Shown one piece after another: positions 27,763 through 36,250 of a DNA stretch of 64,000 nt. How positions within the stretch are numbered: position 1 is the stretch's first letter; each line of letters opens with the position of its first letter. Made by a program: the position numbers and the translations under genes. The stretch is from Bacillota bacterium (lineage in GTDB: Bacteria; Bacillota; Clostridia; DSM-8532), in assembly GCA_023411795.1 (NCBI GenBank), contig JAEYOK010000002.1, positions 1-64,000 on the forward strand, written 5' to 3'. The notes under the pieces are model-generated. The model was not told where the DNA came from. It was given only the letters and a program-made list of their open reading frames with translations, and searched no databases.

Positions 27763-27790
27763 TCCGTAGTCCCCAAATAGTCCCCAAAAT
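27763..27790. repeat. Left arm-type repeat pair (AGTCCCCAAA x2)
   Basis: Two AGTCCCCAAA units 11 bp apart. The whole 28-bp stretch is identical to 50093-50120 near the other end, in the same orientation. It lies 113 bp inside attL. A second tandem pair, TTTAACAT twice at 27719-27736, lies between. The layout suits integrase or excisionase arm sites. The rest of 27651-27980 holds no gene. Confidence 0.75.
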
Positions 27791-27980
27791 TTTGAGCATA
27801 AGGTAGTTCAGTAAAATATAAGCATGATGTATAAAAGAGAATTATGTCTTTTTATCATTAATTTGAGCTATTTTCTTATTAAGTAAGAATTGTAAACGTT
27901 CTTCTCTTTAAATTTAATGCATCTAAATATATGTTGTTATTCGTTAGTGTGACTATCTATTATTGTAAATTATTAGTGAT

Positions 27981-29021
27981 TTAACTTGGTATACTCATAT
28001 CATTATGAACAACAATGGCCGCAAGCTCAGGACCAGATGCGGTTTCCCAATAGTGCAAGTGATATTCATAATCAATATCTCTTCTCCAGGCTAAATCAAC
28101 CCCTCGGCATACCTGAGGGGCATTTGCGCCTTTCCCATTACGCAATCCATGCGTATCACGCATATTTTCTTTTAAAATAACTTCAACACAAGCCCTTAGT
28201 AATTCCTTGACCTTATTTTCTTGTTTGAGAAATCCATTTTTTTTAGCAGTATCAAGGAGTTTTGGACCCATCTTCCATTTATAAACATTTACATCAGGTT
28301 CATTTATACCTTTATAATATAAAGCCTGATGTAAGGCGACATCAATTGCTTTTGTAAACCCCTCAATATTTTCTGCATTTAGCCAAATATATACTGGATC
28401 TAATAGTAAAAAAAGACCGCTAATACAGCTGCATGCCCCGAAATCATTTCTGAAGTCCACAGGCAATTGCAAGCTTGCTATAGGTTTCTCTACTTGGGCA
28501 TCTACAACTTGTCCAGTAACACTAATCTCCATATATGCATCACTAATTTGTCGAGTAATTAAGACCTGTTCTTTCTCTTTAACGTTAAAAATAGAACAAA
28601 CTAAGCTCATGAAAGCAAGAATTCTTTGGTGATGCTCAACAAAAACATCTAATCGATTTTTCAGATGCTCTGAAGGTGTGCAAGTTACTTTATTTAATAA
28701 TATTTCACTTATCCCAACTTCACTCTCAATAGATGGAACATCACGTAATAAGTTATTAACAAGAGTAATAACATCTTGAGGCTGAATATCATATATACCT
28801 AGAGCTTTTATTGCAGTGGTTAGGTCAGCCCAAATAGGATACTTGTTTGATTGAAATAGTACGTTGGTAGTTTGCTCAGGTAAACACAAAGAAATCCAAT
28901 CATTATTTTTCAGTTGGCTCCATCCGATTATGTTAGTAATATATAAATCAAATTCATGTAACCCTTCCTCAGGACTAGGGCAGGCTAAAACAAATGGATC
29001 AAGATATACTCGAGCTTTCAT
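27981..29021 (-). CDS. Unrecognised partner of a DUF3696 ATPase
   Basis: 346 residues, no signal peptide or TM helix. It begins MKARVYLDPFVLACP, which slightly recalls the first strand of PIN-type nucleases, but a full acidic set is not evident. The C-terminus has a conserved-looking run RRDIDYEYHLHYWETA. I do not recognise the family. The start lies one base after the stop codon of the ATPase gene (TGA-A-ATG, with GGAG upstream), so the two are translationally coupled and probably form one system. The ATPase context suggests defence, with this protein as effector or partner; that is inference. Confidence 0.7.
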   Translation of the reverse strand: MKARVYLDPFVLACPSPEEGLHEFDLYITNIIGWSQLKNNDWISLCLPEQTTNVLFQSNKYPIWADLTTAIKALGIYDIQPQDVITLVNNLLRDVPSIESEVGISEILLNKVTCTPSEHLKNRLDVFVEHHQRILAFMSLVCSIFNVKEKEQVLITRQISDAYMEISVTGQVVDAQVEKPIASLQLPVDFRNDFGACSCISGLFLLLDPVYIWLNAENIEGFTKAIDVALHQALYYKGINEPDVNVYKWKMGPKLLDTAKKNGFLKQENKVKELLRACVEVILKENMRDTHGLRNGKGANAPQVCRGVDLAWRRDIDYEYHLHYWETASGPELAAIVVHNDMSIPS

Positions 29022-29022
29022 T

Positions 29023-30924
29023 TCACCTACTCTCCTTTTTCCTCTTTAACATGGATTCCATTAATATAGCTCTTGAATTCTCTTCAGTCTCATCAAAGAA
29101 ACCTTTTGGCCAACCATCGATAACTCCAAAGTTATTTATTCTAATTGGTTTATACTCAGAGCGACCTTCTCTTTTCTCAGCGAAATATATTACAACATTC
29201 TCTGGTATGCGATAGTGGTTTGAAATAACTGCCCTGTACCTAAGTCTGTTTATCATATACTCACTATGTGTTTCCACAATACATTGCTTATTTAGTAAAG
29301 TCATTGACAAAAAGAAGTCAGCTAATCGAGACTGTACGCGTGGGTGTAGATGAAGTTCTGGTTGTTCAAATATCATGGTTGAACCTCGATCCGCAAGTAA
29401 AGCTAATACTAGTATCGGAAGTACTTGACTCACACCTACTCCAACGTGCGTTAGATCATGAAAATGATCTGAACCTTGTGTTGTTACTCTCATTTCATGC
29501 CCTAATTTCCCTTTATCTATTGTATCAACACTGCTTGCTACTCCCATATAATTCAGCCAGTCTAAAACTGCATTTTGTAAAGTATCCGATTTAGGACTAG
29601 GGAGTTCAGTATTGTTATTAAAGTTATTTGATGATATATAATGGATAATAGTGTCCTTATAAGCGTCCAATACAGCTGCAGTGTGTTCCCCTTTGAAACC
29701 GATTTCCTTTGTATCAATTGCACCTGATATTGGGTAAAGAGGCTTTGGTTCGTCTCTAAGTGGTCCCAAATATTTTACTCTACTTGCAAAGAACTGTTGA
29801 GCATACGAGACAGCGAACCTTGTAAGTCTATTTAGAGGACTAAATGCCATTCTAAATTGTGGTTCTTTTCCTTCTTTCACAATATCCATTAGCTCCTGAT
29901 ATTTCTCACCAAGTCTTCGAACTAATTCCTGCCTTATTTGAGGTAACATAACGTAAAGTGATTGCAATGTCTTTATCGAAAAATTGCTCCTCAAATTGTC
30001 GCATAATTGTAAATACTTACGAGTTCTAGCGTCTGGCAATACCGTTTTTTCTGCATAACTATGAACAGTATCAATAACTGTATTAGTTATAATCTCTCTA
30101 AATTTTAAATCTATTGAATTAAGTGTATCTTCAGAAAATTCTCTATATCTGAACTCATCAATATATATAAATCCTTCAACCAGACGCCGTGCATCTTCTT
30201 CTGTGGCATCAAAAACTATTGATAACATATCAGGCATGAAATGCATAAATGACACACCAGCTATTTGACCACCAGATCTTAATCTAAGAAAATCACGCTC
30301 AAAATTTGTTTTTTTTGGGCTTGCAACTTCATATTCTAAAGTTGCAATTTCGTTTTGCTGAGTATACATATCGGACAATTTATAGTATTCCATACGTTGA
30401 TCAATTGTCTTTTTGCTTTTAACTATAACAGTATCCTCTTCATTTATACTTTCTCCTTCTTTATATAGCACTTTTATACTACAATCCTCAAGGGATGGCT
30501 GTAATTGGAGGGTTTCCTTTTTTTCATTTATTCCATTAGACGAAAAAGTATAACTCCCTGCAACAGTAATGATTTCATTCTGTTTTGCTACAGAACTCAT
30601 GTAAAAACTTCTGTTTACATCCACAAAAGAATTTAAATGGTCATCTTTTTGAGGAACTAACTCAAATCCTATTGAAACAAAGTCAGAGCTACATCCATCA
30701 GATACAATATCATTAAATGTCCCAAGCTTAACAACATGTCCATTTAGTATAACTGCTCTGTTGTTAACCGGACTTTGTAGAGTTTGCATTGTAAGCAAAA
30801 GACTTTGAATAACAGTACTTTTACCTGAACTGTTTTCACCAGAAAAAATAGTTAATGGAGCAACATCAAGACTAGTCTTTCTAGAAACCGATTTAAACTT
30901 TTCAATTGTCCATGTTTTAATCAT
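29023..30924 (-). CDS. DUF3696-type AAA ATPase, putative defence component
   Basis: 633 residues of the SMC/RecF-like AAA_15 class. N-terminal IKTWTIEKFKSVS leads to Walker A FSGENSSGKSTVIQSLL (about residues 28-44). The C-terminal lobe has MIFEQPELHLHPRVQSRL (Walker B/D-loop region) and VETHSEYMINRLR. The end, with WPKGFFDETEE, is the DUF3696 tail. A large insertion (about 60-420) separates the lobes. There is no TOPRIM domain, so it is not a classic OLD nuclease. Such ATPases are common in defence islands with a coupled second gene, as here. The start at 30924 has AGGAGAATAGCA upstream. Confidence 0.85.
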   Translation of the reverse strand: MIKTWTIEKFKSVSRKTSLDVAPLTIFSGENSSGKSTVIQSLLLTMQTLQSPVNNRAVILNGHVVKLGTFNDIVSDGCSSDFVSIGFELVPQKDDHLNSFVDVNRSFYMSSVAKQNEIITVAGSYTFSSNGINEKKETLQLQPSLEDCSIKVLYKEGESINEEDTVIVKSKKTIDQRMEYYKLSDMYTQQNEIATLEYEVASPKKTNFERDFLRLRSGGQIAGVSFMHFMPDMLSIVFDATEEDARRLVEGFIYIDEFRYREFSEDTLNSIDLKFREIITNTVIDTVHSYAEKTVLPDARTRKYLQLCDNLRSNFSIKTLQSLYVMLPQIRQELVRRLGEKYQELMDIVKEGKEPQFRMAFSPLNRLTRFAVSYAQQFFASRVKYLGPLRDEPKPLYPISGAIDTKEIGFKGEHTAAVLDAYKDTIIHYISSNNFNNNTELPSPKSDTLQNAVLDWLNYMGVASSVDTIDKGKLGHEMRVTTQGSDHFHDLTHVGVGVSQVLPILVLALLADRGSTMIFEQPELHLHPRVQSRLADFFLSMTLLNKQCIVETHSEYMINRLRYRAVISNHYRIPENVVIYFAEKREGRSEYKPIRINNFGVIDGWPKGFFDETEENSRAILMESMLKRKKESR

Positions 30925-31293
30925 TGCTATTCTCCTATAATATCAGTAATATAAAATAAAACCCAAAAATGCAGGTACTAGTACAACGGTTAACATAATA
31001 TTACTTAACTTTTCACAAACAAAGATGTAAATATTTTCGAGACCTCTTCCAAATCATGTAAAACTATTAATTTGATACTATCATAAAGGTTGATTTATGT
31101 AAATTTGATTTTGATTAAAGTATTGATAATGATTCTATGAGAATTTCTCTAATTTATAGTACAAAAAATGCAATTTCATAAACTATCGTTTTTAAGTACA
31201 GGTATATAATAAGGTATTGACAAAATATAGCACCTCTTAGATGATGAAGTTTGATATACTAAAAGCATACATCACAAAAGGATGGTTACGCGT
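30925..31293. other. Divergent intergenic region, no gene
   Basis: AT-rich DNA between the ATPase operon and the DUF262 gene. It must hold promoters for both. A TTGACA at 31217-31222 and a TATACT at 31255-31260 are visible towards the right, but their spacing is too wide to be one promoter. No repeats stand out. Confidence 0.3.
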
Positions 31294-33117
31294 ATGAACA
31301 TTAACAATATAAATGTAAACAAGTATCCGTTGTCACAAGTTTTCGACCCAGATTCAAAGGTGATCTTCGAGATACCGAAATACCAGCGTGAGTATACATG
31401 GGGATCCAGGGAATGGGAATCCCTATTTGACGATCTTACGGAAAATGATGATGGGTATTTTCTCGGTTCCATTATCTGTATCAATTCTGCAACAGATTCG
31501 ATTACTGCACCAAAGTTCGAAGTTGTCGATGGCCAGCAAAGACTGACTACTCTTAGTCTGTTACTTGCCGCGCTTTATACCACCCTAAACAGCTATAAAT
31601 ATCTGCTAGATGATGACCAGCAATCTGATATTCTCCAGCTCAAGCGCAAGCTGGTGCTCAGGAAAACACAGTCCGATATACGTGTTGTTCCTCAGGTTCA
31701 GGGGGGTAACCGTGATGATTATATGGGTCTTCTTGCCAAGATCAATATTATCCCAAAGAGACCTATGCCAAAGTTCGCTGGCCTCCGTAGAATTGAAAAA
31801 GCCTACAATTACTTCAAAAAACGTATCACCACCGTTCTGGAAGACACAGATGACAAAGTAGTTGCGATGTTCAAGATTCTTGATAAGGTTAATGCTGCCA
31901 TTCTTGTTATTATCGAGGTTTCTAACCACGCGGATGCGTACACCCTGTTTGAATCACTCAACAACAGAGGAACACCGCTTACCTCTGTTGACCTTATTAA
32001 GAATCTTCTTCTGTCCCGTCTTGATGTGATGGGAGACAGCGATTTGGACTATTACTTCTCCCGGTGGACAGAGATTCTGGATAACCTTGGAGAAGAGTAC
32101 TCAGATCAGGAACGTTTCTTCAGGCAGAACTACAATGCTTTCAGGAAAAGCCTCAACGCTCCGTTCTATAAAGGCGATAGGCAATATCCGCTCGGCACCA
32201 TTGCTACTCGCTCAACCATGCTCGACATTTATGAAAAGCTGATTACCAGAGACCCTGTTAATGCGTTGGAGGAGCTTTCTGAAAACGCATCCATATATGC
32301 CGGTATCATTCTGAATAAGTCAGACGGACTTTCCGCCGAACAGTGTGAAAGCTATTTAGATCTGCAGCGTGTACAAGGTGCTCCATCCTACCTGTTCATT
32401 ATGTACCTAATCAAAAATCAGAAGACCCTTGGCATCACCGATAATGATATTGTTAAGGTTTGCAAGCTGCTAGTCAACTTCTTCATCCGCCGTAATTTGA
32501 CCGACACTCCGCCTACCCGTGACCTGACCAGAATCTTCATGTCCTTTATCGAGACAATCGAGCAAAATCATTATCACGGAGCTAATATTTACACGAACCT
32601 CCGTGATACACTGATTAGTGCATCTACCTCCGATGAATTCTTTGAAGAGAAGCTACGTGGCCCTGTTTACGACGATAACAGCGGTGCCACACGTTTTATC
32701 CTCTGTATGATGGCGAAGCGTGGTATGACCCGTGAAAATATTCAAGACCTTTGGAGAAAAACCAACAGTAACCAGTATGTGTGGTCCATCGAGCATATCT
32801 TCCCTCAAGGCCACAATATCCCAGATAGCTGGGTAGATATGATCGCTAATGGCGATCGTGAAAAGGCCGGAGAATATCAGTCGCTTTATGTACATACTTT
32901 CGGAAACCTAACGATTACCGGGTACAACAGCACACTCAGCAATAAATCTTTCCATGAGAAGAAGGAACGCAAAGATAGTAACGGCCAATTTATTGGCTAC
33001 CGAAATGGGCTTAACTTGAATGACGATGTGTGCGACAAGGAAAAATGGACCGTAGATACCATCAAAGCCCGTACCGATCGCATGGTAAAAGAAATAATGT
33101 CAATGTATGAATTATAA
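31294..33117 (+). CDS. DUF262/DUF1524 (GmrSD-like) restriction protein
   Basis: 607 residues. N-terminal DUF262 (ParB/sulfiredoxin-like) with YQREYTWGSREWESLFDDL, YFLGSII and the diagnostic DGQQRLTTL (about residue 75). C-terminal DUF1524 has an HNH-type nuclease: SIEHIFPQGHNIP, HTFGNLTIT, N..LSNKSFHEKK. This S+D fusion is the architecture of GmrSD-type IV restriction enzymes, which cut phage DNA with modified bases using NTP hydrolysis. The exact substrate is unknown. The start at 31294 was chosen because AAAGGA lies upstream at usable distance; an ATG at 31282 directly abuts that site. It is divergent from the DUF3696 ATPase operon. Confidence 0.87.
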   Translation: MNINNINVNKYPLSQVFDPDSKVIFEIPKYQREYTWGSREWESLFDDLTENDDGYFLGSIICINSATDSITAPKFEVVDGQQRLTTLSLLLAALYTTLNSYKYLLDDDQQSDILQLKRKLVLRKTQSDIRVVPQVQGGNRDDYMGLLAKINIIPKRPMPKFAGLRRIEKAYNYFKKRITTVLEDTDDKVVAMFKILDKVNAAILVIIEVSNHADAYTLFESLNNRGTPLTSVDLIKNLLLSRLDVMGDSDLDYYFSRWTEILDNLGEEYSDQERFFRQNYNAFRKSLNAPFYKGDRQYPLGTIATRSTMLDIYEKLITRDPVNALEELSENASIYAGIILNKSDGLSAEQCESYLDLQRVQGAPSYLFIMYLIKNQKTLGITDNDIVKVCKLLVNFFIRRNLTDTPPTRDLTRIFMSFIETIEQNHYHGANIYTNLRDTLISASTSDEFFEEKLRGPVYDDNSGATRFILCMMAKRGMTRENIQDLWRKTNSNQYVWSIEHIFPQGHNIPDSWVDMIANGDREKAGEYQSLYVHTFGNLTITGYNSTLSNKSFHEKKERKDSNGQFIGYRNGLNLNDDVCDKEKWTVDTIKARTDRMVKEIMSMYEL

Positions 33118-33368
33118 GATAAGGGAGGGTTTCATCTATTATTTATACTAAATATCGATACAATTGTGCGAGAGAATATATGTTTTCCCTTTATGATAAA
33201 GTTCATTAATTTCCTTGAATAATATGAAAAAAGGCTGCTTGCGAATTGCCAGTGTTTCTTAAAATAGACACTGTTATTTATAATATAATAATTTTTACTG
33301 TAATCTCTTTAGGATGTGCTTCATAAAAGAACTATACTTTTTGTAATCATGGCATAACCCACAGGATG

Positions 33369-34184
33369 TCATTTTATTTTTCTTAACGTTTGTTGCCAGT
33401 TTCTATGTTGATCATCTAATAATGCAACCGATACATTAAGAGATAAGTTTTCTAATAGATATGATTTCATATGCTTATAAACATGATCGTTATTGGTCAC
33501 AAATATAATATCATCAATACCATAACTATCATTTGCTAACTGACCATATATATGAATAATGTAATGCTTTAGTATTGTATCAAAATTGTCAATAACACCA
33601 TCTTTACTAAAACAAATTAAATGGTAAATAACTGATTGTTTATCGTCCGCTGCTACAAAATGGCCAGCTGGGTATTCATCTATAGGGATTATCCTATATC
33701 CAGCAAGTGCTAGATCAGACACAATAATTTCTTTTACTCTTGCTTCGGTACTATTATAATTAGACAAACCCCCTGTACTATTTTCTTTTAACAATGGGCT
33801 TATCAAGAAGTTTAGATAAAAAGCTGTATTATCTAAAACATTCTCAGCATAATCATTATTAAGCTCAAGCAAAGTATTATAAAAGTATGATGATCTCTTT
33901 ATTTTTAGCATAAATTCATCATAACTCTCATTTAAGCTTTGAACTAAATTTGTTGAATTGCTGTCAATATAACCAGCCATTACTGCAAGACTCTCAAATG
34001 TGAGGTGCAAAGCTCTAGCTAAATCACCAAATGTCTTCAGTGACGGATTGGTGCGTATACCTTTTTCTATTCTATACATTTCAGTGTCACTTATGTTCGC
34101 TTTCTCAGCTACCTCTTTCACTGAAAGACCTAATTCTTCTCTTCTTTTTTTTATACACTCACCAAGTTTACTGCTTCGTTCCAT
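33369..34184 (-). CDS. XRE-family regulator with unknown C-terminal domain
   Basis: 271 residues. The N-terminal HTH (residues 6-62, GLSVKEVAEKANISDTEMYR) is an XRE/HTH_3 domain. The remaining 200 residues match nothing I know; no HExxH is present, so it is not an ImmA/IrrE fusion. The gene is divergent from the zinc-finger/NYN operon. The shared intergenic region has two good promoters, each overlapped by AACCTATAGGTT-type dyads, so this protein most probably represses both its own gene and the operon. The C-terminal domain may sense an inducer. The start at 34184 has AAGGAGCAAG upstream. Confidence 0.82.
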   Translation of the reverse strand: MERSSKLGECIKKRREELGLSVKEVAEKANISDTEMYRIEKGIRTNPSLKTFGDLARALHLTFESLAVMAGYIDSNSTNLVQSLNESYDEFMLKIKRSSYFYNTLLELNNDYAENVLDNTAFYLNFLISPLLKENSTGGLSNYNSTEARVKEIIVSDLALAGYRIIPIDEYPAGHFVAADDKQSVIYHLICFSKDGVIDNFDTILKHYIIHIYGQLANDSYGIDDIIFVTNNDHVYKHMKSYLLENLSLNVSVALLDDQHRNWQQTLRKIK

Positions 34185-34215
34185 AAATCTTGCTCCTTAT
34201 TATGTGGTCAGTTTT

Positions 34216-34259
34216 ATTGTACTGCCTCTGCAACCTATAGTCAACTACCTTTAGGTTGC
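34216..34259 (-). promoter_or_regulatory. Promoter and operators of the XRE gene
   Basis: On the minus strand TTGACT (34239-34244), 17 bases, TACAAT (34216-34221) is a near-consensus promoter. CAACCTATAG (34231-34240) and TACCTTTAGGTTG (34246-34258) overlap or flank the -35 box and match the operator of the divergent promoter. Confidence 0.75.
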
Positions 34260-34330
34260 TTTATTTTTTCTTTTTTTAGTAAAATAATCAATATTACTGT
34301 ATGTTTTGCTATATTAACAATATGATTTAT

Positions 34331-34386
34331 TTGCAAAAGTTTCTTTCATACGATATAATAACCTATAGGTTGTTACTTATAGGTTT
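34331..34386 (+). promoter_or_regulatory. Promoter and operators of the zinc-finger/NYN operon
   Basis: TTGCAA (34331-34336), 17 bases, TATAAT (34354-34359). The perfect dyad AACCTATAGGTT (34360-34371) begins at the next base, covering the expected transcription start. A second site, ACTTATAGGTT, lies at 34375-34385. This is a textbook repressor arrangement, probably for the divergent XRE protein. Confidence 0.78.
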
Positions 34387-34420
34387 GTTTATCATTTTAA
34401 TACCAAAGGAGATTAATGTC

Positions 34421-34861
34421 ATGGTGCTTAATACTCAAAGAAAAAAGGCAAAAATGAACCTAGCAATTAATATAAAATGTCCATACTGTGGATCCGGTGT
34501 AAGGTTAGTAGATGGAGAAGTGATTTCCTATAATAAACGGTATGAAAAATATTATGTTTGCAATAGATATCCTAGTTGTGACTCTTATGTTTCGACACAT
34601 CCAGGGACTATAATTCCGACCGGTATTCCGGCAAACCGTCACCTACGAAGTTTAAGACGCGAAGCACATATGGCCTTTGACCAACTCTGGAAAACAAAAA
34701 ACATGTCTAGAACTTCAGCATATGCTTGGTTAGCAGACACATTGGGGTTGGACAAAAGAACCTGCCATATCGGCAACTTCTTAGAAGGCTACTGTATTCT
34801 AACAATTAATGAATGTAAAAGAATTAATGGAACAGAAAGGAGTATCAAAAGTGATAATTAG
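34421..34861 (+). CDS. DUF3268-like zinc-finger protein
   Basis: 146 residues. A zinc-ribbon at residues 20-55 has IKCPYCGS, then YVCNRYPSCDSYVSTH, followed by a helical part (RRLREAHMAFDQLW-like, SRTSAYAWLADTLGL). This is the DUF3268 zinc-finger family, often encoded on mobile elements and of unknown function; nucleic-acid binding is likely. The start at 34421 has AAAGGAG upstream; an out-of-frame ATG lies five bases before. It is the first gene of a repressor-controlled operon and overlaps the next start by 11 bp. Confidence 0.75.
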   Translation: MVLNTQRKKAKMNLAINIKCPYCGSGVRLVDGEVISYNKRYEKYYVCNRYPSCDSYVSTHPGTIIPTGIPANRHLRSLRREAHMAFDQLWKTKNMSRTSAYAWLADTLGLDKRTCHIGNFLEGYCILTINECKRINGTERSIKSDN

Positions 34862-35045
34862 TATTTACACAATCATATTCTGGACAATGTGCTACATATT
34901 TGTTGATAAACTATCAAAAGAAGTAAGGGAGGCTATGACCAAAAAACAACCAGTTTCGGAAGATATAATTGAAAAAAGTGAAACCCAGTTAAACTTTATA
35001 AGACAAATGGAAGAGCTAAAAAAAGAATTTTCCGAAAGATTTTGA
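34851..35045 (+). CDS. Small single-span membrane protein
   Basis: 64 residues from a GTG start at 34851, with AAAGGAG eight bases upstream. One TM helix (residues 2-18, IISIYTIIFWTMCYIFV) is followed by a charged, coiled-coil-prone cytoplasmic tail ending KKEFSERF. It overlaps the zinc-finger gene by 11 bp and its stop codon lies 14 bp before the NYN gene. No family recognised. It may anchor one of its operon partners at the membrane. Confidence 0.65.
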   Translation: MIISIYTIIFWTMCYIFVDKLSKEVREAMTKKQPVSEDIIEKSETQLNFIRQMEELKKEFSERF

Positions 35046-35059
35046 AGGGAGTTGGCCTT

Positions 35060-35683
35060 ATGAAAAAAGCTTTCTTCATTGATTATGAAAACACCCAGGA
35101 ATTCTCTGGTACTATAGTACAACGTAATACTGATATTTACTACTTCTTGGGACCTATGCAAGATAAGATTCCTCTAGAAATGGTAGAAAAGTTACAAACC
35201 AGAGGTTCCCATGTTAAATGGATCAAGTCTAGTAGAGTCGGACCTAATGCATTGGACTTTTTACTGGCCTATTATATAGGGAAAGTAATTTCTGAAATAG
35301 TGTATGATCAAATTTATATTATTTCAAAAGATCAGGGATATGATTCATTGATAAATCACCTGAATGAACGGGGTTTTAATGCGGTTAGGCTAAACACAAT
35401 GCTTGAATATAAAAGCATTAAGAAAAAAGAGGACCCGAAACCATTGGTATTGCTTAGACCATTAAATCAATCAGTTAATTTTGTAATTAATAAGCTTAAT
35501 AAAATAAATCGTTGCCACTGGCCTAAGACTCAGCAAAAGCTAGCAAGTCACATAAAATCATTATATAGATCAGAAATTACAGAATTTGAAGCTATGGAAA
35601 TCGTTAACGAACTTATTAAGCTAAATAAAATAACTTGTAAAGACAATGATAGAATAACTTATTCTTTAAAGAACGTGATTTAA
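35060..35683 (+). CDS. NYN/PIN-like ribonuclease-fold protein
   Basis: 207 residues. The N-terminal domain begins KKAFFIDYENTQ (D8, N11), a typical first strand of NYN/PIN-like RNases in Firmicutes. Further acidic sites follow in NALDFLLAYYIG and SKDQGYDSLINHL, giving a plausible metal-binding set. The C-terminal 80 residues look like a small winged-helix (QQKLASHIKSLYRSEITEFEA). Related proteins are found next to restriction and mobile genes. The substrate (RNA or tRNA) is inferred from the fold. The start at 35060 has AGGGAG upstream. It is third in the XRE-controlled operon. Confidence 0.8.
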   Translation: MKKAFFIDYENTQEFSGTIVQRNTDIYYFLGPMQDKIPLEMVEKLQTRGSHVKWIKSSRVGPNALDFLLAYYIGKVISEIVYDQIYIISKDQGYDSLINHLNERGFNAVRLNTMLEYKSIKKKEDPKPLVLLRPLNQSVNFVINKLNKINRCHWPKTQQKLASHIKSLYRSEITEFEAMEIVNELIKLNKITCKDNDRITYSLKNVI

Positions 35684-35703
35684 GACAAGGAAGGAGAGTC
35701 TAT

Positions 35704-36111
35704 ATGCTTGAAAGACATATGGCAATTCATATAAACAAATGGAATAAAGACTTTGGATTCACTATTACACCTGGCGCTTTTAAAAACCCATCCCTTCATG
35801 ACCAATTTTTAGATTCTATTTCAAATGAACTTCATTTTTACGGTAATTATGTAGGGGTAGATGAAGGAATATTAGTAAGAGATTTAAAGCGAAATGTAGA
35901 GTATTCTGTTTGGAATCAAGTAGTGTTTGAAGCGCAATGGGTATTTGCAGGCGTGTTTTTTAGTGTTTGTCACATTGGTAATATCGACGAATTTATTTTT
36001 TCAGGAAGGACCTTTACTCTACATGAAAATCATATTGATGTAATATGTGCTGATGGTACTACGTATACTATCTTTCCCAATGAGGATATGACTCGTATAG
36101 AAAGAAGCTAG
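35704..36111 (+). CDS. Hypothetical protein, last gene of the XRE-controlled operon
   Basis: 135 residues, soluble, mixed alpha/beta, with no family I recognise. There is no signal peptide, Cys cluster or obvious catalytic motif. The ribosome site AAGGAGAG lies eight bases before the ATG. It begins 20 bp after the NYN gene and is followed by a clear terminator, so it belongs to the same transcript and may act with the nuclease, for example as a partner or inhibitor (inference). Confidence 0.65.
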   Translation: MLERHMAIHINKWNKDFGFTITPGAFKNPSLHDQFLDSISNELHFYGNYVGVDEGILVRDLKRNVEYSVWNQVVFEAQWVFAGVFFSVCHIGNIDEFIFSGRTFTLHENHIDVICADGTTYTIFPNEDMTRIERS

Positions 36112-36133
36112 CTTAATACATGAATATCAGTCT

Positions 36134-36158
36134 AGGGTTCCAAAATGGGACCCTTTTT
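36134..36158 (+). terminator. Terminator of the zinc-finger/NYN operon
   Basis: AGGGTTCC (36134-36141) pairs with GGGACCCT (36147-36154), with A-rich loop, followed by TTTTT. Confidence 0.8.
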
Positions 36159-36209
36159 CTACAAACATAAATTTCATACAGAAAAAATTAATAAAAGTTT
36201 AAACTCTTA

Positions 36210-36238
36210 TTGAAAATAAAATAATAATCTGATACTAT
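36210..36238 (+). promoter_or_regulatory. Promoter of RNA motif copy A
   Basis: TTGAAA (36210-36215), 17 bases, TACTAT (36233-36238). The expected start (about 36245) is only a few bases before the conserved RNA motif. Confidence 0.65.
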
Positions 36239-36250
36239 TTAATTAATAAG

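Noticed and set aside
29023..30924. OLD-family nuclease or Gabija GajA
   Set aside because: The C-terminal region carries the DUF3696 tail and no TOPRIM motif, and the partner is not a UvrD-like helicase.
33369..34184. XRE-ImmA/IrrE metallopeptidase fusion
   Set aside because: No HExxH motif in the C-terminal 200 residues.
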